Assembly (NCBI GenBank): GCA_018692925.1
Contig: JABHLH010000014.1
Coordinates: 47,831-111,830 of the forward strand
Origin: an archaeon
Lineage (GTDB): Archaea; Nanobdellota; Nanobdellia; SCGC-AAA011-G17; GW2011-AR17
Direction of reading: 5' to 3'
DNA length: 64,000 nt
A program made the position numbers and the translations under genes. Of this stretch, positions 38,821 through 47,775 are shown in pieces; position 1 is the stretch's first letter, and each line of letters opens with the position of its first letter. The notes beneath the pieces are model-generated. The model was not told the DNA's origin and made no database searches. It saw only the letters and a program-made list of their open reading frames with translations.

Positions 38821-40281
38821 CTAATCTGTTGTTTCAGTAGTTGCAGCAAAAGCCTTAACTTGTTCATCGGTTACAATTAAATCTGGTACTGGTTTTGAAT
38901 AACAATCACAAGTATCTTTTAATGGATTTGTTCCAAATCTTTTTGATAAATCTGATCTATAAGTTTGTTCACCATTGAAAGGTTCACCAAATTTTTCAGA
39001 TTCAAAAATAGTATAAGTATCTAATACTGCGCATACAGCTGCAATTGCATTACTCATTACAACTGAAGGATTGGGATTTAATGCACAACTTGCTCTTCTA
39101 ATCATTTCTTCTCTTCTACCCTCTTCATAAATATTAAATAAGTGATCCATACATTGTGTTTTTCCTTCTAAATGAACATCCCATCTTGCACTATTTGGTA
39201 ATGCTCCTGCACTGATCAAAGGTGTTTTTGTATTAATTCCGTAAGCTGAATTTACTGCTCTTGTATACCTATTGTCAACAAAATCAAAAACTAAATCATA
39301 TTTTTCTTCAGTTGTAAAACCAGGTAAGATTTTTTGATTGAATCCAGTTGATGCAGTTTTTCCATGACTCATTGCTAGAATTTTTTCTGCAATATGTAAT
39401 GCTTTTTCTTTATCTACACCATCATAAGCTAAAACTTGTCTGTTAATATTGTGAGATTCAAAAATATCGTAATCAAAAACATCTAATCTTTCAAAACCCA
39501 TCATTGAAGCAGCAATTGCACCCCAACATCCTAAAGCTCCTCCACCTAAGAAAGCAACTTTTAATTTGGAATAAATTTCGGAATCAGGTCTTTCTAATTC
39601 TTCACCTTTTTCAGGGAAACCAAATCTATAGCCAGAACCTAATCTGTACCTAATTGGATTTTTTAAGAAGTTTTGATCTTTGAAAATTAATTTTTTTACT
39701 TCTTCTGTAATAATACCAGATAAAGCTAATGCCATTAATGGATCCTGTTCTTGAGCTTCGAAGTTAGGCATTAAAAAATGTGGGTTGTTTGTATTTGGAT
39801 CACATAATATCAATTTTGTGTAAGCCCATTTTGAAGATGTGCTTAAAACAGGAATATTTTTTTCTCTTCCATAAGCAATAGCTAACTGTTTTGAAGAAAT
39901 TGAATTAGTTGCATCAATAATAACATCAGTACCTTTTAGAGCTAATTGATCTAATCTTGATTCAAGATCAGTTGCATAGCCTTCAACATTGATTTGTCTA
40001 TTAATTTGAGATAATAAGCCTGGAAGTGATTTTGCTTTTGGACCTTTTGCAAATGGCATATCTAAGAAAAGTTCATTTTCTTTTGCATCTTGACCATCAA
40101 TTAAAACAATATTTCCAACACCAAGTGATGCTAGACATAAAGAAGCATAAATTCCCTGAGGACCTAAACCAATTACTGCAACTCTTGCATTATTTAATTT
40201 AGCTTGACCGTCGTCTCCCCATAAAAGAGTTTGCCTTTTATAACGATCTTCCTCAATAATTATTGTTTCTTCTTTTGTCAT
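38821..40281 (-). CDS. E1-like protein with two tandem ThiF/MoeB-type adenylation domains
   Basis: Domain 1: DRYKRQTLLWGDDGQAKLNNARVAVIGLGPQG. Domain 2: LKVAFLGGGALGCWGAIAASMMGFERLDVFDYDIFESHNINRQ (GxGxxG and ExxNxNRQ) followed by RRASCALNPNPSVVMSNAIAA. Confidence 0.88.
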   Translation of the reverse strand: MTKEETIIIEEDRYKRQTLLWGDDGQAKLNNARVAVIGLGPQGIYASLCLASLGVGNIVLIDGQDAKENELFLDMPFAKGPKAKSLPGLLSQINRQINVEGYATDLESRLDQLALKGTDVIIDATNSISSKQLAIAYGREKNIPVLSTSSKWAYTKLILCDPNTNNPHFLMPNFEAQEQDPLMALALSGIITEEVKKLIFKDQNFLKNPIRYRLGSGYRFGFPEKGEELERPDSEIYSKLKVAFLGGGALGCWGAIAASMMGFERLDVFDYDIFESHNINRQVLAYDGVDKEKALHIAEKILAMSHGKTASTGFNQKILPGFTTEEKYDLVFDFVDNRYTRAVNSAYGINTKTPLISAGALPNSARWDVHLEGKTQCMDHLFNIYEEGRREEMIRRASCALNPNPSVVMSNAIAAVCAVLDTYTIFESEKFGEPFNGEQTYRSDLSKRFGTNPLKDTCDCYSKPVPDLIVTDEQVKAFAATTETTD

Positions 40282-40282
40282 T

Positions 40283-42049
40283 TTATTTTTTTGGAGCCTT
40301 ATATGTATTCAATACACTTTCTGCATAGGTTTCTAAAAGTTTATTTTGTGCACCTATTTGTGCATGAGAAAATCGCAACATAAAATCTATTGTTTCAGCA
40401 TGATCTACGTCCCATTCTAATAATTCATTTCGAATATTTTTTACTGCATTTCCTAATCTATAGTCCAAATTTATTAAATGAGCTTCAACAATTTGTAAGT
40501 TATCTGGAAGAATTTCTCCAACAATTTCAATAGAAGTTCTAAGACCTAATGGATCATATTCTTGTCTACCTTTATGCCAGGTACTTGCTGGGTGTGAACA
40601 TAAAGTTTTTGAAAGTTCTTGCATGAAAGTTGAATATTCACAAAATGTTTGTCTATGTTTAGTCATGTACATTTGTGCTGCAAGAGTAAACATTGTTGCT
40701 ATCTCTGTATATCTATAAACTGCATTAGAAATTTTATCTTCAGTTATTAATTTTTTTGATGGTGCTGATCTAACACTAGAACCTGTAGTTAGTGATTCAA
40801 GTAAATCTGAATCTCCCTCATCAACTTCTTCATTTTGTGTTTGTATTAATTCAAGACGTTTACTTAAAGATAAAGCTGTGTAATAATTTGTTGTTATAGC
40901 ACCAGGATTTTGCCAATTACCCCATGCAGTATTTGTTCCATAAGCTGTTGCTGGAATTGCTGCATTACTTGCTGTTGCTGCAGGTTTTCGAAGTGCTCTT
41001 CTAACTGCTTTTCCTGCTTTTTTAACAAATCTTTCTGGAAAAATAACTCTTGCTGAAATTAAATCTTCAATTTCTTCATAAGTAGGTATATTTATTCCAT
41101 GTTCAATTACTCTAATAGGAATATTTTCAAAGGAATCATAATTTTTTTTACCTGAAAAAGCAAATTTTTCTTCTGCTCCAATTTTAATATAAGGAAATCC
41201 TCCACCATTATTGAAAACTATACTTACACCATAATTAATTAATCTTGGTTCAAAAGTTTGTTGATCAATTAAATCTAAAATCTGAGCTAAAAATTCTGCT
41301 TTGTTGAAAGCATTTGGGTCAGGATTTATATCAAAATGTTGTAATGCTGAAAAAAATGCTTCATCATGTGGATAAATAAATCTTTGAATTGCATCTGAGA
41401 GTTCATCTCCTTTTAGACAAAGTTGATCTTCACCATATTCTTTTCTAATTCTATCTTCAATAAAACTATAGGGTGATTCAAAAATTTGTCTAGTAGTTTT
41501 TGCCATTTTACTAGTAAGCTTAACTAACTCTTTATCATCTTGTGGTGAATGATGTAAGCCTCCATTTTTTGATGGATGTATGTGAAACATAGCAGCTAAT
41601 CTTTGATGAGTATTATTTTTTTCATTTCTTGCTTTTAATTCTCTTGCAGCAAAATCATATTGTTCTGCAATTAAAATTGCACCTGTAGTAACATGAAGTT
41701 TTCTTGGAACAATAAAATCTCTAAAATTGGTTATATCATCTCTTTCAGCAACAAAAAAACCACCTACTTCTAATGCTCTGCCATATAGTGCACCTTTTTT
41801 ATCTTGTTCTTGAACAAGAGGTCCAATCCTCTGACCTAATTTAATTGCTCTATCTGTTATTGTAAATTCTTTTGGAAGTAAATCAGCTAATCTTAAAATT
41901 TCTTCTCTTGTTTCTTCTTCTTCTTCATCACCTAATAAAGATCCTAGTAATTCATCTCCAAAATCATCATCATCGTATCCACCAGAAGCTGGACCATTTA
42001 TTGGGCAAGTTCCGTCTGGGCAATCTTTATTATCATTATCTTTATTCAT
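40283..42049 (-). CDS. JAB/MPN (JAMM) domain protein
   Basis: AMFHIHPSKNGGLHHSPQDD fits HxH-x(n)-SxxD JAMM; upstream EVGGFFVAE. Confidence 0.75.
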   Translation of the reverse strand: MNKDNDNKDCPDGTCPINGPASGGYDDDDFGDELLGSLLGDEEEEETREEILRLADLLPKEFTITDRAIKLGQRIGPLVQEQDKKGALYGRALEVGGFFVAERDDITNFRDFIVPRKLHVTTGAILIAEQYDFAARELKARNEKNNTHQRLAAMFHIHPSKNGGLHHSPQDDKELVKLTSKMAKTTRQIFESPYSFIEDRIRKEYGEDQLCLKGDELSDAIQRFIYPHDEAFFSALQHFDINPDPNAFNKAEFLAQILDLIDQQTFEPRLINYGVSIVFNNGGGFPYIKIGAEEKFAFSGKKNYDSFENIPIRVIEHGINIPTYEEIEDLISARVIFPERFVKKAGKAVRRALRKPAATASNAAIPATAYGTNTAWGNWQNPGAITTNYYTALSLSKRLELIQTQNEEVDEGDSDLLESLTTGSSVRSAPSKKLITEDKISNAVYRYTEIATMFTLAAQMYMTKHRQTFCEYSTFMQELSKTLCSHPASTWHKGRQEYDPLGLRTSIEIVGEILPDNLQIVEAHLINLDYRLGNAVKNIRNELLEWDVDHAETIDFMLRFSHAQIGAQNKLLETYAESVLNTYKAPKK

Positions 42050-42051
42050 TT

Positions 42052-43461
42052 TTATTCTTCTCCAGTATATCCTCTTTCTACTACTTCAACAATCATGTAA
42101 CCTTGTTCATGTGCTTGTTTTCTTGTTAGTGATCTTTCATTACCACCAAGTATATCATCTACAGGATCACCAAAAAATCTATGGTTTGGTCCAGGGTGAC
42201 TCTTTAAACTTCCAGGATTTAATGGTTCCATTAAAGCTGTTGCAGCATCACTAATTTTTCTTACTAAATCTATTTTTGTGTGACCATAATCTCCAGAATC
42301 TCTACTTAAATTACAAATACTAGAATTTCCACTTGTTCTATTTCTTAAACAAGGATGGTGTTCTCTAGGTTCAACAATAATTGGACTATCAGAAGAATAT
42401 ATTTGTCCTCTACTCCAATTAAGTCTTATTGCTACTTTTGTTGAATCATAAGGCCAAAACCTATTAACATCTCTACTATCTTGAGTTGCAAACTTTGGAA
42501 CTTGAGTGTAAACATATAAATCCCCACTTTTTATAAAAAATCCACATAAATTATCTAAATTTAATTCATCTAATTCTGCTAATTTTCTCATATATTGTTT
42601 TGAAGCATCTTTTTCTCTTTTTCTATTATTGATTTCATCAAATGCTGTTTGAGTTCTTTCTAATGCAGCAATTCTCCAAATATTTTTTCTTTTATCTAAT
42701 AATCTTTCTGATAAATCACTCACATGCATATCTGCTCTAGCATGCATCCTATAACTTTCATTATTAACATGGATTATACTTTCGTCTTCTTTGGGATTCT
42801 CAATTTTTATTAAGGAATAAACTAAATTGTTTGAAATAAATAGAGGTGTATCAATAGAGAACTCATAAAGAGAACCTACATGTTCATTATAATCAAAACC
42901 AATCTCAGATTCTAGATTATTTTTTTCTTCTCTTAAAAGAGATAATCTCATTTCCTCAGCTAAATTTATTTCTTCCTCATTACCTTCGACTTCACCAAAA
43001 CGACTTTTTAATATTTCTTGGATCTCTTTTTTTGCTCTTTCTTGAGGTGTAATTTCATCTACTAAATCATCATCATCAGAAATTAATGAAAGTAATAAAT
43101 TATCATCATCATCATATTTTTTACTTAATAAGAAAGGTAAAAGTTCTGACATTGCATAATCTAATGATTTTAATCTTGATCCCTCTCTATCAATTTCATC
43201 TTGTCTTTTTATTTTTTGATCAATTCTAGCTTTAATATATTCTGTACAATAAGTTTCAATTCTTTCAGTTTGTAATTTTTCACTTAAGTTTTCTAATTCT
43301 AAAAAAGTTAAAGAAGGAATTAAATCAAATCTAATTCCACCAGTTCTTAAAAAATCTGGATTTGTATTAGTTTCTGCAAGACTATATGCTCTTCCATCTA
43401 ATAAAATAAATGAAGCCTGCCTTTCAGCAAGCATATCCAAAAAGCTTTCTAGTCCTGACAT
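42052..43461 (-). CDS. E2-like (UBC-fold) protein
   Basis: SSDSPIIVEPREHHPCLRNRTSGNSSICNLSRDSGDYGHTKIDLVRKISDAATALMEPLNPGSLKSHPG resembles the E2 core HPNI..G.ICLSIL..W.....I..ILL.IQ.LL.EPNP..P; candidate catalytic Cys codon near 42313-42315. Confidence 0.6.
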   Translation of the reverse strand: MSGLESFLDMLAERQASFILLDGRAYSLAETNTNPDFLRTGGIRFDLIPSLTFLELENLSEKLQTERIETYCTEYIKARIDQKIKRQDEIDREGSRLKSLDYAMSELLPFLLSKKYDDDDNLLLSLISDDDDLVDEITPQERAKKEIQEILKSRFGEVEGNEEEINLAEEMRLSLLREEKNNLESEIGFDYNEHVGSLYEFSIDTPLFISNNLVYSLIKIENPKEDESIIHVNNESYRMHARADMHVSDLSERLLDKRKNIWRIAALERTQTAFDEINNRKREKDASKQYMRKLAELDELNLDNLCGFFIKSGDLYVYTQVPKFATQDSRDVNRFWPYDSTKVAIRLNWSRGQIYSSDSPIIVEPREHHPCLRNRTSGNSSICNLSRDSGDYGHTKIDLVRKISDAATALMEPLNPGSLKSHPGPNHRFFGDPVDDILGGNERSLTRKQAHEQGYMIVEVVERGYTGEE

Positions 43462-43465
43462 GTTT

Positions 43466-44128
43466 TTATAATTTAGCGTCTAAGCTTTCATATCCACCAG
43501 GGATAATAATAGCTGAAACTACTAATTCTACTCCACCCATTGTTTTAATTGGATTTCCTTGTCTTTTGTAAACAGTGTGTTCTTCAGTTACATCTGCAGA
43601 AGGAATTGATCTTGGTTTTTTTCCTTCCATTATAATTGTCATTTCTACAAAATATGAACTAATTACTGCATCTGATTTTACTCTTTCACCATTAACAGCT
43701 AAAGTATATCCACCGAATCTTCCTTGTTTTTCTTTAACAAGATCAGCTACATCTCCTTCACCAGTCATTTCTTGTAATAATCTGGATACTGCTTCATTTT
43801 GTTTTCTTGGAACATTTCTGCTATATTCTCCTCTATATGTTTTTGGAACAGAATCTCCTAATGTTACATCTTTTCCAACTGCGTAATTTGCAATGTCTGC
43901 TGCTGAACCGTAAGCTAATACTGCTCTATCTCTTCCTTTTGTTGAAAATGTAATTCTATCTCCTTCAATACAACCAGGATATGTTACTAAAGAAATTGGC
44001 ATATCTGCTAATTCTTCTAAATTTAAAGGTGCTGCCTTTACGTCTTGTTCTGCCTTTCTATCTTCAGGTCTTTCTCTACCACAAGGGGTTGTTGCCTTTG
44101 CTTTTTTTTGCTTTATTTTTTTAACCAT
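43466..44128 (-). CDS. Candidate ubiquitin-like modifier or Ubl precursor with GG near C-terminus
   Basis: GYTLAVNGERVKSD...VELVVSAIIIPGG|YESLDAKL; position in operon next to E2/JAB/E1; start adjusted to MVKKIKQKK. Confidence 0.45.
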   Translation of the reverse strand: MVKKIKQKKAKATTPCGRERPEDRKAEQDVKAAPLNLEELADMPISLVTYPGCIEGDRITFSTKGRDRAVLAYGSAADIANYAVGKDVTLGDSVPKTYRGEYSRNVPRKQNEAVSRLLQEMTGEGDVADLVKEKQGRFGGYTLAVNGERVKSDAVISSYFVEMTIIMEGKKPRSIPSADVTEEHTVYKRQGNPIKTMGGVELVVSAIIIPGGYESLDAKL

Positions 44129-44152
44129 TTTTATTCTCTCCAATATATTTTT

Positions 44153-45721
44153 TTAAAAAACTCTTCCTATTCTTTTTCTAGTCTTTTTCGCTCCACCAAG
44201 ATCAGTAAATTCTCTTTGGTAGGTTCTAGTATTAAAATACCAAGGCTCAATTTCTTTTCCACCATTAAATTGTTTTAATGCTGCATTAAATTTTTCGTCA
44301 CCTATTGTTCTTCTATATTCCATTGCAAATCTAATGAATACCTCAGGAACATTTCCTCCTCCACAACATCCACCGTGGTCGATTCTTCCTAATTTAAAAC
44401 ATCCACCAGTTGGACATGCATCCATTAATACTCCATCATTCAATTGACTAACAAGAGGAGTTATTTCGTATCTCTCTTGAGCTCTATAAAGATAAGTTCC
44501 TACATCATAATTTCCCATTCTACTTGAAAATAATAATTTATCTCGTAGATCCTGAATTTCTGAAGAAATTTCTTTTACAATTTCTGGCATTTGAGTAATA
44601 CCTTTCTTTTTTGATTCTGCAATTTTATCAAAAAACATTTTACCAACAAGATCACCTAAAGAAGATCTTCTTGTTTTTCTATCAGAATATTCTAAATCCA
44701 TAACAAAAATTTCATTTCCTTTGTTTGCATCTTGAATATTTCTTTCTGCTTTATCATTTTTAGCTAAATAAATAACAGGCGTATTTGGATATGCTTTTTC
44801 AATTTCAGTTTGTGATATAGCTTTATCAGTTATAATTGCTAAAGGTAATCCTTCTTCTTCTATTGGTGGAAGTACTCTGAAATGTGAAACTCTTTTATTT
44901 CTTCTTTGGAAACCTATAACTTGTTTATCATCAGATAATAACATTACATTGTCTGGATTTGTTCTTAGAGGAGCCTTGTAGCCAGTTCTTTTCATCATTT
45001 CTTTTACTAAATGTACTTTTCCAAGTTCTCTTAACAAATCTCTTTTAGTATAATAAGCTTCATTTCCAGTCGCTGCAAATTCTTCAGTCATTTGTAATTC
45101 TGCTCTAAGCATTTCTTCAAGATCTGTAATACCTTCTCTTCTTTGTGAACGGATATAATTTACAGTTTCATATAATTCAGTTATAAATTCTCCATTTGAA
45201 TTATTTACTAATAAAAGTGAATGATTGCCTAAAGCTTCTTCAATTTCTGAAAGATTATCTTTTTGTCCAAAATATACTAATGTTGATTGAGGATAAAGCA
45301 TTTTTACTTTCTCTGGAGAAACAGCTTCACTTACAATTACTATACTTGGATTCTCTTCAGTACTATTTGGTCTAGCATTATAATTTGAAGTAAATTCAAA
45401 ATCTAACTTAAGATCTCTTCTTCCTCTATAATCTTTTGAACTAATTAAAAGACCTAGTTGTTCATTTGCTCTTTTTGTTAAATATGAAAATCCGCCCATT
45501 TTTTCTGAGATTGCAGAAAAGTCATCTACAAAACCAGCCCCTGGATTAAATAAACCTAACTGTAAAAATATTCCTAATTTTTCTAATACTGTTTTAGGAT
45601 CTGAAGTTTCAAATTCTACAGGATATTCAGATGCATCTCTAGTTTCTAAGTTTGGATCAGTTAAAGCCATGTAATCGCTTATACCAAAAACACCATCATC
45701 TAATTCTTCAACTTCTCTCAT
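44153..45721 (-). CDS. Hypothetical protein with Cys/Gly-rich metal-binding-like motif
   Basis: DACPTGGCFKLGRIDHGGCCGGGNVPEVF; two apparently related segments (ENPSIVIVSEAVSPEKVKMLYPQSTLVYFGQKDN and GLPLAIITDKAISQTEIEKAYPNTPVIYLAKNDK). Confidence 0.6.
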   Translation of the reverse strand: MREVEELDDGVFGISDYMALTDPNLETRDASEYPVEFETSDPKTVLEKLGIFLQLGLFNPGAGFVDDFSAISEKMGGFSYLTKRANEQLGLLISSKDYRGRRDLKLDFEFTSNYNARPNSTEENPSIVIVSEAVSPEKVKMLYPQSTLVYFGQKDNLSEIEEALGNHSLLLVNNSNGEFITELYETVNYIRSQRREGITDLEEMLRAELQMTEEFAATGNEAYYTKRDLLRELGKVHLVKEMMKRTGYKAPLRTNPDNVMLLSDDKQVIGFQRRNKRVSHFRVLPPIEEEGLPLAIITDKAISQTEIEKAYPNTPVIYLAKNDKAERNIQDANKGNEIFVMDLEYSDRKTRRSSLGDLVGKMFFDKIAESKKKGITQMPEIVKEISSEIQDLRDKLLFSSRMGNYDVGTYLYRAQERYEITPLVSQLNDGVLMDACPTGGCFKLGRIDHGGCCGGGNVPEVFIRFAMEYRRTIGDEKFNAALKQFNGGKEIEPWYFNTRTYQREFTDLGGAKKTRKRIGRVF

Positions 45722-45736
45722 TTGTTCTAAAAAAGA

Positions 45737-46102
45737 TTATCTTAATTCAGGTGCAACTAAAACTGTTGCTGATAAAATTTCATCAAGGACTGCTTGATCT
45801 TCAGGATTATCTTTTGCCCTTGTTAAAACTACTTCCATAGTTTGATTAAAAAGATCTGTACCTAATGATACATAAGCATAAGGTGCAATATCAATCATAT
45901 GTTTTGGATCTTCAAAAGTATCACATACTCTATTCAAAAAATTTGTAGCTCTTCCTAATCCCAATTCCATATTTGGATCTTCAGTAGGTTTATTTTCATT
46001 AATACCAAATGTTGAAACCAATGTTTTTCCTATTTTATCTAATGGATCTGCACATTGCTTTTGATTAAATTTCCTTAATAATTCTTCTTTATGATCTTTC
46101 AT
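45737..46102 (-). CDS. Small helical hypothetical protein
   Basis: ORF within a tightly packed operon. Confidence 0.55.
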   Translation of the reverse strand: MKDHKEELLRKFNQKQCADPLDKIGKTLVSTFGINENKPTEDPNMELGLGRATNFLNRVCDTFEDPKHMIDIAPYAYVSLGTDLFNQTMEVVLTRAKDNPEDQAVLDEILSATVLVAPELR

Positions 46103-46104
46103 TT

Positions 46105-47637
46105 TTATCTCCCTTTTGCAATTTCATCTACAGCTGCTACTGCTTTTTCAACTTCATCCATTGAATTGTAAACATAAAAACTAAGTCTAACTGTTCCATC
46201 AAGTTCTAAAGCTTCATGAGCAAGAGATGCACAATGAGTTCCATTTCTAGCTTCAATCCCTTTTCTATTTAATTCGAAAGCAAGATTTTGATGTTGCATT
46301 CCTTCAAGAGAAAATGCTATTAATCCACTTCTTTGTTCAGCATTTCTTGGACCATATAATTTTACACCTGGAATTTTTGATAAAGAATCAATTGCTGCTT
46401 GAGTTAATTTTTCTTCATGTTGCATAATATTAGTCATAGCTTCTGTTACAACACTTCTTGTTGCCATTAATCTTTCATTAGCATCATATAAAACTTCAAG
46501 TCGATCAGGATCTATTTCTTCAAATTGATCATATAAATTATTTTCAGCATCTGTTAATTGCTTTGTAATTTCAAAATCTCCTCTTGGAGTGTTCATTAAA
46601 ATATCAGTTACTAATTGTCTTCCTTCTTTTGCAATTCTTTCAGGTTCAGAAATTTTTCCTTTAATAAATAAATTTCCAAGACCCATATTGATCATATAAG
46701 AAATTCCTCTTCCTGTTGCTGCAATACCTAAAATATTTGGAGTACCTGCTGTAAATTTCCAAGGAAGATCATTGTATTCTACCTTTCCAAGTTTAACATC
46801 ACTAATCATATCACCACCATATAAAAATGGATCCATTGATTCTAAAACTTCTTTTTTACCATAAAGACCACCAACACCTAGAGGTAATCCCATTTTGTGA
46901 AATGACCAAGCTAAAAAGTCACAATTAATTTTTTGAACATCTACTGGTGTTCCTGGAACTAATTGAGCTCCATCTACTAAAAAGTATGAACCTCTAAAAG
47001 AATCTAATCTTGGTTGTTGATAGCCACTTGAATGAGCAATATCTCCAATTCTATTTAAGTCTGGTTTGTAACCTAAAAAGTTTGATGCACCAGTTGTTGT
47101 AACAAGTTTTGTTTTGCTGTCAACCATTGAAGCTAATTGGTCAATATCAAGTTCTCCAGTCAGTGGATCAAATCCAGCAACCCTTAGTTCAATATCAATT
47201 CCTCTTCTAGCTAAAATATTTTGTAATGCATACCAAGGTACGTAATTTGAATTGTGCTCAAGTAAAGTTGTAACAATGTTATCTCCATTTCTGAATTCAT
47301 TTTCTAAAGATCTCATAACTAAATTCATCATTTCAGAAGTGTTTCTTCCAAGAATAATTTATCTCCATGAATTTGCATTTACTAAGTTAGCTGTCATGTT
47401 ATATGCTCTTTCAAATTCTTCAGTCATAACTTGAGAAGCATCATATTCACCTCTGTGAACATTTGCATATGTAAAAAGAAATTCCCCTAAATTCTGATAA
47501 ACAGATAATGGAAGTTGTGTTGATGCAGTATTATCAAGAAATATTCTATCTGTTTTATTTGCATCAAGATCTATCTCTATTCTTCCAGTTTGATATGGAA
47601 AATGAGTTTTTATCACACTCGGGTCGATTATTGTCAT
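46105..47637 (-). pseudogene. SufS/CsdA-like cysteine desulfurase interrupted by one in-frame TAA (pseudogene, recoded gene or base-call error)
   Basis: N-part 47637-47359 (DRIFLDNTASTQLP...NVHRGEYDASQ) and C-part starting 47331 lie in the same frame, separated only by TAA at 47361-47359 and nine sense codons (IILGRNTSE); PLP Lys SFHKMGLP and Cys GTHCAS intact. Confidence 0.85.
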
Positions 47638-47775
47638 TTTTATCTATTAAAAAATTTTTCTTCTTATTTATAAATATTTGTTTTTGTAACTACTCAACAG
47701 TATAGAAAAATTAAACCTATCCATTTAAAGAAAATTAAACTGATTGGTTTAAAAAAAGAAATTAAATAATAAAAA

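Noticed and set aside
45737-46102. 121-aa protein as the Ubl of the island
   Set aside because: Predicted mostly helical from sequence and ends ...VLVAPELR with no C-terminal GG; the 225-aa protein is a better Ubl candidate
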